The notes under the pieces were generated by a model. That model saw only the letters and a program-made list of their open reading frames with translations, had not been told where the DNA came from and did not search any database. From Monilinia fructicola (lineage: Eukaryota > Ascomycota > Leotiomycetes > Helotiales > Sclerotiniaceae), in the NCBI GenBank assembly GCA_008692225.1, contig VICG01000014.1, positions 310,001 through 374,000 on the forward strand: a stretch of DNA of 64,000 bases, given 5' to 3'. Made by a program: the position numbers and the translations under genes. How positions within the stretch are numbered: the stretch's first letter is position 1; each line of letters begins with the position of its first letter. Positions 1 to 11,703 of the stretch are shown here, piece after piece.

Positions 1-330
1 GGTGTATGGTTGGGTGAGCGTATGAGTGAGTGAGTGAGTGTATGTATGGGTGAGTGTGCAGTATAAGTGATAAGTGAGTGTATGAGGAGTGTACGTATGA
101 GGAGTGTACGTATGGGTGAGTGTACGGTACAAGTGAGTGTATGAGGAGTGTATGTATGGGTGAATGTACGGTATAAGTGAGTGTACGTATGGGTGAATGT
201 ATAGTATAAGTGAGTGTATGAGGAGTGTATGTATGGATGCGTGAATGTGTTCTGCTCTGTATGAGTGAGTATATGGATGGTATGGGTTGATGAGTGAGTT
301 GATGGGTTGATGCTTTGATGCGATGCGTTG
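1..330. repeat. degenerate G/T-rich minisatellite
   Basis: Imperfect tandem units built from TGAGTG, TATGAGGAGTG and TACGTATGGGTGAG fill the first 330 bases. Units vary in length by a few bases, as in an old minisatellite. It probably continues to the left of the window. No coding potential is seen. Confidence 0.8.
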
Positions 331-603
331 ATGAGTCCGACAAGCTTGTCTAAAGATTGTCCAAATAGAAACCAAATAATACACAAAAGATTAATTAAGA
401 GTAGCAAAAGAAGAAGAAGGGCAGTAATCTGGCAGGAGAAGATGGATTAGAAGAGAAATAAAATAGGAAGTTTTTTAATGGGTTACGTAATTAGATCAGT
501 AAAGTGACCGTAATCCTCCTAATCTAGGAGGTGACCGTTTGTTTGACTAGAGAGCTAGAGGTATGGGGAGAGAGAGTGAGGGAAGAAGTAGAAGTATAGT
601 AGT

Positions 604-634
<31 letters not shown>

Positions 635-3600
635 GAAGAAGAGAAGAAAAAGAAACGTTGATATCGTAAGTTGAACTAGATTGATTGTCTGGTATGTTCC
701 TGATCTTATCTTGTTCGTCCTGTTTTGTCTTCTAGTGGCGGCGGTGGTGGTGGTGGTGGTGGTGGTGGTGGTGATATGGATGATTTCTGTATGTATGTAC
801 CTAGTACCTATGATAGATGGATAAATGGATGGATGGATGGATGGATGGGTTCTCAATTTCATTAACAGTAATGCTAACTATTCTACTTTTCCATACAATT
901 TCCTATGGTAAAAGAAAGGAAGAAGATTTGGACGAATTGGAAAAGAAAGGAGGGGAAGAGAAGAGGAAGAGGAAGAGGAAGAAGTAGAAGAGATCGAAAA
1001 GAGGAACAAAAAGGGTAGAAAGAAGTGCCCCTAGTAGATATCAAAAGGTGAGGAGGTTGTTGCAGATTGCAGATTGCAGATTGACGATTGACGATTGACG
1101 ATGATTGACGATTGACGATTGACGATTGACGGATTAACGTTTAATGATTAACGATTTACGATTTATTAACCTTACCGATTCCTAATGAATATGGAGGTAC
1201 TAGGTAGGTACTCGGTATTGAAGGGTTTAAGTTATTAGGTTATTGATGAAACCAACCATTCAATCAATTATTGTATCATTTCTTCCACTTGATCTGACCA
1301 TAAATTGACCACCTGGGCACCGTATGAAGTCCGTCTTTTCAAAGGAGAGGCAGATTCATCACCTTACATTGTACAATTAATTAATTACCGAGTATCTCCA
1401 GCTCTTAAGATCAAAGGTCTACGGGTACTGATTCCTTGACGTATCTAGACGTTAGAGAGGAGAGCAGAGTAGGTACCTAGGTAGGTAGGTTGTGCAGGTA
1501 GGTATTAGGTAGGTAAGGTCATAGGTAAGTAAGATCTTACATAGAACTATCAACTTGCATATTGGCGTATAGGTACTTGATTGACTCTTTAATCATTATT
1601 ATGAAAAGTCTTCAGCTATTCGGTATGGAAGGTCTTACTTGGGTAGGATATAAAATTTATATTATCTTAAGCCTTTTGCTACTTTTATCTAATTAATATG
1701 TACCTAGGTATAGATATATATATATATATATCTATACCTCCAGCTACCTTGATAATAATGATTCATGATTCATGCATTAGAGTTTCCTTGGACTATCCAC
1801 GGATATCGTCATTGCCAAAAGTCAATTAGATACAATTTTATATTCTGTAAAGCCTTCTGTCTAATTACCTAGTACTTTACTTAATTACCTGCTGGAGTAC
1901 AGTCAGTACCTACATACATTTTAAATACCCACCCACCTAGGTAAACAACCATACCATCTCCAGGGCTTGTTATAAATACATTTCTTAATCCATTGGGAGT
2001 CCCGAGGTCGGGAACATCAATCCAAATAAGGGACTCGTGGGATGGGATTCTCAATCGTGTGCCTCGTTACTGTCCTCGTCCGCATCATGACATATGAACC
2101 GTTAAATCATCAGCTGGAGACATGAGTTCTATAAAAGAATATGGAGTATCGAGCGAGTAGGTTGGTAAGGTTATATAAAGAATATGATGCTTGTTTTCTT
2201 TCCATATCCATACATATGTACAACCCATATGTAATTTACTTGTACATATATAAAGAAGTAAAAATAGGCTTTCCAAGTGGGCTGAGTACAGTAAATGGTA
2301 TGGATATCACTACCCACCTAGTAAGTGAAATACAATATGTCGTTTCTTGGGTCTCTTGGGTTTCTTGGGTAGGACGGTTACATATACGAACTCCCTTTGA
2401 CCACCAGTGACCTTGATATAAGATGAATGGTAACAATTGCGCAGGCTTACATGCATCTCAAAATCGACGAGGGTTGATGATGAATACGAAATATTCTATA
2501 TTTACTTATTCCAAGGAGACTTACATATCATATAGCCCATGTATTCAGGAGTATATGTATAGTATATGTATAACAGATATGTCTTCTATGCTACCCGTGG
2601 ACCCTTAAGCTTGGAATACTTCATAAGAACTACGAGGTACACTACTACTTACTTTGAGGTATGAAGAGGAGGCACTGAGATAAAAGCCTCGAAAGGTGGA
2701 ATTAGCCAGTCTTTGAAAATACCTCGATCCAATCCAATCAAATTCAATCACGATTGAATCCCCAAAACTTCTACATTGAAAAGTTGAGAGCTTCCTCCAG
2801 CACCAACAAATGGTCTGATTTGATCCTAATGGAAATCCAAATTTTTGGATTGTTCCCCATCCGTCTTTGTCAATCTCAAGTGCTTTCCTTTCATAGGTGT
2901 TTGAATATATGTGACACTGGTCTGGCCCGCGAGCCTTTACATGGATTAAAGCACCTGCATAGAATGTTCGAGTGCGACTGGATCTTTTTGTATTCCATCT
3001 CCTCTCACCTGCGTACCGTACGGCGGAATCGGGATTTTGATGATTTGGTACTCGGCCACGTAACCAAAAATTATGGATAACGTTGTGAAGGGTCCGAGAT
3101 GGATCATCAACTTGAAAAGGTCAAGTATCTGGGATCATTGCTGAGCTTCTCTCATCCAGTCGGTAGATTCGTCACAACCAGCCCCAGGGAATCTTGGGCA
3201 AAAATTGTTGAAGGACCGTTTTTGATGTTTGCCTGCTGTGCCTCTCCTTTCTTTCGGATATCTTCATCTGCACCGGGGCGCTGGGGTTCGAGTTATGAGC
3301 CAATCAAGGAAGGAAGGCTTGCCTTTCTCCAAAGCCTCGGGATGCGACCTAAACGGGATTAAATTTGTTGTTGGGCATCCCCGGGCCAGGTCTGTTACTA
3401 CCGCGCGGTATGAAAAAACCCGAATTGTTCCTTTGGAGGTACTGTACGGAGTAGTGCCATGATACCTTAGCATGACTCTAGTTTCGAGTTGGTTAGCATG
3501 ATATGCCTGACTACCGGCGGCTACTTCAGTGAGTACCTACTAACCAGCTTCAAAGAGCACGCGTGAACCCGAGGACCTCCTGAGGAGAAATAATTCTAAC

Positions 3601-4870
3601 AACAGAGAAAGAATTCTAAAAATGTAGAGAAATCCAAGCAAAGACCAAGGGATCTTTGATACAAGTATCTAAACTCTTCACTACTTGATATTCATCAAAA
3701 CAGCAGGTGAACACACAAGAGTAGTCACCATGAAGTTGTTTTCTTTTGTTTCGCTCAATTAAAAGGGGTGTACTCCATAAGCAACTAACCTTGGACCCTT
3801 GAGATTCCACTTCCTTGTCTCTTCTCAGCCGCTCACTAAGTGCTTTTGAAAAGTAGTAGTCCTCACACCTACCTACCTACTTACCTCCCTACCTACTTAC
3901 CTCCCTACCTATATACAAACGCACACACAGACACACAAACACACAAACTTCTTCTCTTCATAAATCTGGCCTCCATTCCTCAATTCGCCAGTGTTGTCCA
4001 AATAAAGAGGTTGGTCTGGTAATATAAGAATGTTTCGTGCTCTGTAGAATGGACAAGCTGGGAGCGGCAGGGGTAATCCTTGTCCTCTAGATGTCTTAAT
4101 ATCTTAATATCTTACTTTATATCTTCATATGGAAATCAAAACTGTATACTGATGTCTGAAGATGGATGACCAGTGAAGTTGCCCTGGACATGTATGATAC
4201 CGAGCATGACTTTATCGTGAACCTTTGATATGGAATCTCGTTCTAGCTAGCCGTCTAATCTTACCTACCTTCAACAGCAACCTTCAAGACCTACCGCAAA
4301 CACCAACCTCAAATGCCTCCCTCCCTTCAACACCTACCCTCTAGGTCCTCCAAGATACCAGGACGTCACCACTAGCTCGTATTCACATCGCCAGTCCTCG
4401 ATTGGCCTGTCTTTCTACCTCCAGCGACCTAGGTACAACCTTACTGTCCAAGCTGGAAAACGCTGAGCATGTGATGAAATCTCCCTTCAAAGCTCGGGCC
4501 ACTAAGATTTTCCCCAGCCAGAAGGTTTCACCACCTGAGAGTAAACCTTTTCGGCTAAACTAGCGTGATGTGGCACACTTGCATGGAGGCACTCACCTGC
4601 CGTGTAGATTGATTCGATACTTATTATCAACCAACATATTACCATAACCATACATACATACTACTCCTTGGTCCCCGACAAACCATCCACAATTACAGGA
4701 ATTGCTGCGAACTTCTTTAATATTCAGATCACAAGAGCGCATCCATTTCCATTCAATTCTCAAACAACACTCGTTACTTCTCAAGACATTTTTGTGCATG
4801 GCGCTGACTCTTGGCTAAATCCTCCTTTCAAACCTCCCACAGGATATCAGTACATAGATCGGTCGCAGAA
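331..4870. other. intergenic region upstream of bud6, microsatellite-rich
   Basis: No recognisable gene. Contents: AGA triplets about 599-655, GGT triplets 735-775, GGAT units 823-848, a GATTGAC-type 7-bp tandem repeat 1063-1140, an AT palindrome near 1706-1738, and CCTA/CTTA units 3862-3910. The ORFs at 2754-3080 and 3099-3362 have no recognisable domain and no intron context. The C-rich stretch 4260-4560 and the pyrimidine-rich sequence to 4870 probably hold the bud6 promoter and leader; CCCACAG at about 4843 could be the acceptor of a leader intron. Confidence 0.6.
1706..1738. repeat. perfect AT palindrome (cruciform-capable)
   Basis: AGGTATAGA, then an alternating TA run, then TCTATACCT forms a palindrome of about 32 bp. 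It overlaps a copy of TACCTAGGTA at 1701-1710. Confidence 0.7.
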
Positions 4871-7800
4871 ATGCAGGCGCCTCCACGACCTTCTCAAAGG
4901 CGATCCCCAGCAACAGATTCCCCTGGACCACCGCCGACAATATCTACCAGGGCTATCTCTCCAAGTCTGGGTCCTCAACCAAGGAACTCAACAGCATCAA
5001 CCAAATCTGTCCAGAGCAATCATTCAGGAAGAAGACAAAATGTGAGTGAACCGATCCACTTGGAATGTTTGATGCACCCTTGCGACAATGACTCTTCAGA
5101 ATAGATCGGGTCCTAACACAAAAAATTCATAGGGTGGGCAGCCTCAGACAAGCAGTAGTAGCCAAAGTGGTCAAAATCCCCCACCATTATCTCAGATCGA
5201 AAAGAGTGTCACACATCTCCTTGTCGCAACAAAACAACTCCTCGAAACACTTACACAATGGTCTCGTCATCAAGCGACAGATGCTCAAGTTTCAGATGTA
5301 TACGTGCGCCTTGGATATGAGTTCAATATTGCTTGTAGGGCTTTTACTGCAATTAATGTTGATACTTCAGATTTGGGGAATGTACCAGAATTACTTCGCC
5401 ATATCCTCGAATCGACCCTCAGTCAAGAAGCAAGTGTCGAGAGTTTGGAGAAATATCTGCCTCGAATTCGAGATATCATTATTACCCTTCTCCATGGTTT
5501 GAAGCGGAAGCAACAGAAACTGCGGCAAAAGCAAGGCAGAGATAGTGCAACACAAAATGGGGATACCATACCTAGGAATGGAAGCATCAGTAGCATTGCT
5601 AGTAATAGTACGGGGTTGACGACATTACTGAATCAAGGGCTGGAGAATAATTTTCAGGGAGATTCAGGTGCGACGAACGATCGAGGAAGCAAAGTACAAT
5701 CTGCCACCGACTCAACCCTACCTCCAAGAATGTCATCAGCTTCAGGATCAGCAAGTCGAAGAGCGGCTCCTCCACCAAGAGACACATCTCGAGGTTCTGT
5801 ATCTTCGGATCAATCCACCATATCAAGCACGACTATGCAAAACATTCCTGTTGTTCCACCATACCCTGGAGATGAAGTCACAGTGTCAATGCCACGTGCA
5901 AATGATGGAGATTATTTGTCTGTTGACAATTTCCCACCACCACCTCCGCCACCCAAGACAAATGCTGCATTGGCCGCGTTGCAGAGAGGAGGAGATTTGG
6001 AGAGAAGGGCTTCTAGACGTTATTCGGCTTATCAAATCTCAAAAACTCGTTGGTGCATCTCCAAATGGAGTTCCAATGCTTCCCGTTCCACAGAACTCGC
6101 CAATACCAAACAGGGGACGCAATGATGCTAGAGAGTCTTTGAGAGCTGTTCAAAATCGTGACCACCGTCCTGGTCGCCCAACTTCCCGTCTTGTTCAAAA
6201 TGAAATATCCCCGGTCCGAAAGCCAAGCATAATCACCGAAGAGGGTCAAGAGGCTCCAGCCAAGCAGCCAGAAGAATTGCCTGCAGATGAAGTCCCTACA
6301 ACCAAAGCTCCAGAAGACACGTCAAAACAATCTTTTGCTGATTATGACGGACCAAGTGCAACACTCAATGGACCACTTCCTGATGTACCTACCACGTTTG
6401 ATGATCAAAATCAAGACGAAGACAAGATTACATCCGAAGCCCCTCAAGCTCCCGAACACAAGCAACCTACCATTGCCAAGAGAGACAGCCCTACTTACGG
6501 TAGCCAAGCAAGGCAGTTCACACCCGAAGAGTCGCCACCTCCCACTGATAAAGAGATCACAGTCTTCTTACAATACAAGACCAAGGTTAAGAAGTTCGTC
6601 CTCGCTGATGGCTATAAGGATTTGTCGATGGCAAGATTGCAATTGGCTTTCATTGAGAAGTTTGCCTGGAATACCCACAACAATGGCGTTGATTTACCCG
6701 AAATATACATCCAAGATCCGGTATCTGGTGTTCGTCATGAATTGGAAGATCTCCATGATATTAAAGATCGGTCTGTACTTGTACTAAATGTGGAGGTGTT
6801 GGATGAAGTCAAGCGACATATCGATGATAGTCTAGGAGGATTGAAGAAGATGGTCGAGAGCGTCAAGACCGCAGTTGATGATCAGCAAGTGACTATTCAG
6901 AGAGTCTCGGATCGCCAACAAGACGCTGCGAAGGAGATGGCTAGATTTTCATCTGCACCATCTGGTTCTTCAAGAGTTTCCATGATTGATACTGGCCGGC
7001 TGACCAATGGCAACAATTCCAGCCCAACCAAAGTTAATGGTCAAGCGCAACTCGGTGAAATTCAAAGCCTACGTCGTGATCTGGCAGTACTTCGACAAAC
7101 CTACTCTAGCTTCCAATCAGACATTCAGAGTTCCATGGCTTTGATTCGTTCAAAGGCCAGCTCAGTTAAGAGTGTTGCTGTTAAAGCTGTCATTCCGGAC
7201 ATCAATGGTGACTCGGGACGTTCCTATGTCAATGGTGGAAAGAAGAACCTCAGCGAAGATTCGGACAAATTGGTTGCACAAGTTGATGACCTCCAAGACA
7301 TTGTCGAAGATCTACGAAAGGATGTTGTACAACGTGGTGTACGACCTCTTCCCAAGCAATTGGAGACGGTCGCTAAGGATATCTCACAAGCTACAATGGA
7401 ACTCAAGAAGATGCAAGATTTCTTGAAACGTGAGAGGCCCATCTGGACAAAGATTTGGGAGAAGGAACTGGAGACAGTCTGTAACGATCGTGAAGAGATT
7501 ACGATGCAAGAAGACCTTGCCGCAGATCTTCAAGATGATTTGGAGAAGGCCGCACAAACTTTTGCACTGGTTGAACAAGCCACCAAGGAACAATTGAAGG
7601 ACGGATCCCCAAGTCAAGTTGGTACTGGCCGAGGTCTCTCCAAGGCTCTTAATCGTATTGATCCAATTGATCCTGCCACCGCAAAGGAAGGTGTTCTTGA
7701 TGAAGTTCGTGCTTTACAACCAAACCATGAGAATCGTCTGGAAGCTATTGAGCGTGCAGAAAAACTTCGACAAAAGGAACTTGAAAGTCGTCGAGGCAAC

Positions 7801-8052
7801 GAGCTTCAAAAGGAGTTGACCACATTTGTTGAAGAAGGAAAGTTGAAGAAGTCTGGAGGCTTCGAAGAAGTTGAAAGACAAAGGATTGCCAAAGACGCGC
7901 GGATCAGAAAAGAGGTTTGGGAGCGTCAAAATGGCATGACACAAGCCGATGCAGGTCTCGAGAGCGTCGACGATCCCGCTGTAGAAGAAGTTGCGGAAGC
8001 GGATGAAATGGTGGAAGAGATCACAGAAGCTGATCCAGAAGTTGAGAGTTGA
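4871..8052 (+). CDS. bud6: Bud6/Aip3-type actin-interacting polarity protein (one frame break)
   Basis: Cortical polarity factor; in yeasts Bud6/Aip3 binds actin and formins at growing tips as part of the polarisome. Exons 4871-5041 and 5133-8052; the intron has GTGAGT, a CTAAC branch site and TAG. Start chosen at the MQAPP methionine, which leads into a low-complexity Ser/Pro tail, a conserved helical N-terminal region (about residues 75-160), a long disordered Pro/Ser stretch including a PPPPPPPK run, and the AIP3 domain from about residue 530 to the end, rich in coiled coil. The frame breaks at the A-run 6041-6045: the upstream frame reads ...YSAYQISK and the downstream frame continues LVGASPNG. 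With one A fewer the exons sum to 3090 bases, 1029 residues. I infer an assembly error. The antisense and alternate-frame ORFs here are shadows. Confidence 0.9.
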
Positions 8053-9228
8053 GATATGATAAAACTACGATACCACGATGGCGAAAGGGGATGCATTTCA
8101 AATCATGATGGCAATTTTCCAAAAATTTTCAGTCTCATGTCTTCGAGCAGCAAGGGCAGAGAATGGGATTCCAGATTCTGATTCTAACATTTGCTCAATT
8201 TTGCCATTCTACATTTTCATGGAAGGCGCATCTAAGTGTTTGTTCTATTCAAGCAAGGCGTTTTGGGGATTAGGGATTCCTTTTTGATTGGTTGCATGGT
8301 TCTTGACATAAGTGTTAATTGTAGTTTTCTCCAAGATTTTCTTTTTTTTTTTTTGCGTGACAAAGAAAGCAAGCAATGTCAGTATAAGGAAGACTTCATG
8401 GGGTGTTATATTGGCGTTTTTTGATCTTTGCATTTGAGAGCAAATGGGTAGGGGGGTGAATGAACGTCGATGGTTTATATTGCATTGTGGATAGTAGATT
8501 GGGGGTTGAGGTTTGAGAGGGAGCATTGGAAAGGGAATAATGGGAAAATACAGTTTGGTGAGATGGATGGAGGAGCTTCAGATTCTATATCAAGTGGTTG
8601 TGCCAATTCAATCCAAGGCGGATGGTGTGTGTGTTGTAGTTGTAGAATCACAAATCACGAATGTAGAGATGAAGAGAGAAATCAAGGAAAACGCAAAATG
8701 ATAGACGTGGACTGCTCTTACTTCTGTGATGTGATGCACTTGAGCAAACAACTGTAAATGTATGTATATATATACTCCTTAATATACTCACTCCCCTCTA
8801 CCACCTCCAGCTACCTACCTCTAGAGCTATCATCTCCCTAACAACCCTCTCCATAAACCTTTCCCGATAAACCACAAAACACAAAGGTATCACCTATATC
8901 GTTAGCATCGTCTAATTATGATGAATTATCATTAGCATCACCTATGTGCAGTACGGTAAAGTAAAGTAAAGTAAAGTAAAATAACACCTGTCGACACCGG
9001 AATGATACTATACTCCTGATTGTATTAGACTTTAGAACTATGCGATGGGATTATTTATATGTATGTATGTATGTATGTAAGAACGTACTGGGATTTCTTG
9101 GTATCTGGGAATTTTATGATTTTTGGGGTTTGGGTGTATAGGAGGTAGGTAGGGAGGTAGGGAGGTAGGGAGGTAGAGAGGTAAGTGGGTGGATTGCGGA
9201 GAAGCGCGTTGTTGATTATTGTTGTGAT
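8053..9228. other. intergenic region after bud6
   Basis: Starts with the likely bud6 3' UTR. No gene is recognised. It holds a poly-T tract (8341-8355), a GTAAA tandem repeat (8953-8982), TATG units near 9057-9078 and GTAGG/GAGG units 9143-9184. Confidence 0.6.
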
Positions 9229-9445
9229 GGGGATTTATGTTGTATGTATGTATGTATGTATGTATGTATATATATATGTATATATGTATGTATGTATGTA
9301 TTTATATATGTATGTATGTATATATGTATGTATGTATATATATATATATATGTATGTATATATGTATATATGTATGTATATATGTATATGTATATATGTA
9401 TGTATGCATATATACATATGTATATATGTATATATGTACTTAAGT
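9229..9445. repeat. (TATG/TGTA)n microsatellite
   Basis: About 200 bp of TATG, TGTA and TATA tetranucleotides. It makes open frames on both strands rich in Tyr, Met, Cys and Val or Tyr, Ile, His and Thr that are not genes. It abuts the terminal repeat of the AT-rich transposon. Confidence 0.9.
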
Positions 9446-9593
9446 ATATAAGTCGCCTACCTTACTTTTCGCTACCCCCCCCCCTCCATTTGGCCAGCAT
9501 TTTATACTAAAAACAGTCATTTTAACGTATTTATAACTTTAAAAAAATATATATATATATATTTTAAATTTTAATTAAAACTTTTATATATAA

Positions 9594-10163
9594 TCATTAA
9601 TAGATTTTAAAAAATCTTAAATTTTTGCGATTTTTTTTATAAAAAATAATAAAAGATTATAGAAAATCAAAATTCCAATTTTCGATTTGTATATAAATCC
9701 TATACAAAATTAAAATCTTTAAAAAAAAAATTATATTTATTTAATAAAAATAGCTAAAAATAATCTAAAGAAATTTTGAAGAAACTTAAAGTTAGTTTCA
9801 ATTAAATTTATTATTTTAATAGTATATATTATTATTTATAACAAATACTTAATATAGATTCTTAGATTTTAATAATAAAATTTTAAGTAAAAAATTTCTA
9901 ATTTCAATTTACTTAATAATTTTGAATTATTATATATATTTTAGATAATTTATTTACTATATATTAATCAAAAGATTTTATAAAAATTTATAGATTATTT
10001 TTAATTATTTTGTTTGAAAGTTATAAATATTTTTTATAGTTTTAATTTTGTATATGATTTCCATACAAATCCAAAACCGAAAATTTTAATTTTCTATAAT
10101 CTTTTATAACTTTTTATAAAAAAATCGCAAAAAATTTAAGATTTTTTGGAATTTATTAATAAT
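9594..10163. repeat. long imperfect hairpin inside the transposon
   Basis: Arms about 9594-9716 and 10040-10163 are inverted copies (for example AAAAAATCTTAAATTTTTGC against GCAAAAAATTTAAGATTTTT, and ATACAAAATTAAAA against TTTAATTTTGTAT), with weaker pairing inward to about 9780 and 9975. The arms differ mainly at C/T and G/A positions, as expected from separate RIP or deamination of each arm. Confidence 0.75.
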
Positions 10164-10429
10164 GGATTCGAAGAATCTTAGTTCATCAATTTGTTGTATC
10201 ATATGATTATTATACTTGTACTATAGGAGGTTCAAAATGCAAAAACATGAACCTTAAATCTCAAAGCTCTTTTGTGATTGGTCATAAGTATTCCGCGAAA
10301 AATTTAATTGGTCGATCATTAATAAGCAAAAAACCTTAATTTTTTAATACCGACTTTCCGTTCTACCCTCGGAGCTTAATTATTCCGACCGTTTCGGCCA
10401 TTCGAAAGTGGTTAACCATTTCGAAGGTG

Positions 10430-10530
10430 ATCAACCATTCCGGCCATTCCATTCCGGCCATTCCATTCCCGCCATTCCATTTCGGCCTATTTCATTTCGG
10501 TCATTCCATTCCGGCTATTTCATATAGGCC
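10430..10530. repeat. CATTCCGGC-type minisatellite
   Basis: Nine or so degenerate 10-12 bp units of CCATTCCGGC, CCATTTCGGC and TATTTCATTTCGG. This is the most GC-rich part of the element and keeps CpG sites, unlike its surroundings. Confidence 0.75.
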
Positions 10531-10542
10531 TATTTTATTTCG

Positions 10543-10795
10543 AAATAATAAATAATAAATAATAAATAATAAAATAATAAATAATAAATAATAAATAATA
10601 AATAATAAATAATAAATAATAAATAATAAATAATAAATAATAAATAATAAATAATAATAATAAATAATAAATAATAAAAATAATAAAAATAATAAATAAT
10701 AAATAATAAATAATAAATAAAAATAAATAAATAATAAATAATAAATAAATAATAAATAATAAATAATAAATAATAATTAATAAATAATAAAGTAT
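10543..10795. repeat. (AATAAAT)n tract
   Basis: About 250 bp of AATAAAT heptamers, interrupted by AATAAAA and AAATAAATAA variants. No coding potential. Confidence 0.9.
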
Positions 10796-11126
10796 ATTAT
10801 TATAATTATAAAAAAAGCTAAGTATAATTTATATATAATTAAGAATATATTAAAAAATATATAAAAACTATAAAGCTTTTCTATAAAATCTAAATTTTAA
10901 ATTAAAAAAAAAATCAAAATAAATAAAATAAAAAGAAGAATATAAAAAATATATTAAAAAAGATAAAAAGAGGTATAAAAATATAATATAATATTATTAA
11001 TATATTTTAATATAGAATATAATTAAATAAGATATACATTTATAATATAAGAGTATTTATATTAGAATTAAAAAAGTAGAAAATAAATATATAATAATAA
11101 AGGATTTTAAAAATGATTTCTTTAAT

Positions 11127-11405
<279 letters not shown>

Positions 11406-11407
11406 TA

Positions 11408-11562
11408 CTAGCACTCGCGCAAAATAAATTTTTAGATTATGGATTCGTAGAATTTTATTAGCCTCGAACGAAGTGAGGATTGGGGGTTTGGGGGCTAGCC
11501 CCCATTAAGTAATAAAATTCGAAGAATCTATAGTCTGAAAATTTATTTTCCGCGAGTGCTAG
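11408..11562. mobile_element. 155-bp hairpin MITE flanked by TTA (Harbinger/Tourist-like)
   Basis: Terminal inverted repeats start CTAGCACTCGCG on both sides and pair over about 53 bp (11408-11460 with 11510-11562). The element is flanked directly by TTA at 11405-11407 and 11563-11565. A TTA/TWA target duplication is the hallmark of PIF/Harbinger elements and Tourist MITEs. The loop is G-rich and contains the palindrome GGGGGCTAGCCCCC. It is nested inside the larger AT-rich transposon, and the (ATT)n tract next to it offers many TTA targets. Confidence 0.75.
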
Positions 11563-11703
11563 TTATATATAGAAGCTTTAATTAAAATTTAAAATATATA
11601 TATTTTATTTTTTTAAAGTTATAAATACGTTAAAATGTTCGTTTTTGATATATGAAATGCTAGCCAAATGAGGGGGGTGGCGAGAAGTAGAGTAGGTGAT
11701 TTA

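Noticed and set aside
5041..6125. An intron at the bud6 frame change near 6041
   Set aside because: No GT/AG pair joins the two frames without losing sequence; removing one A restores the frame exactly.
9185..9510. Several Tyr/Met/Cys/Ile-rich ORFs on both strands
   Set aside because: Artefacts of the TATG/TGTA microsatellite.
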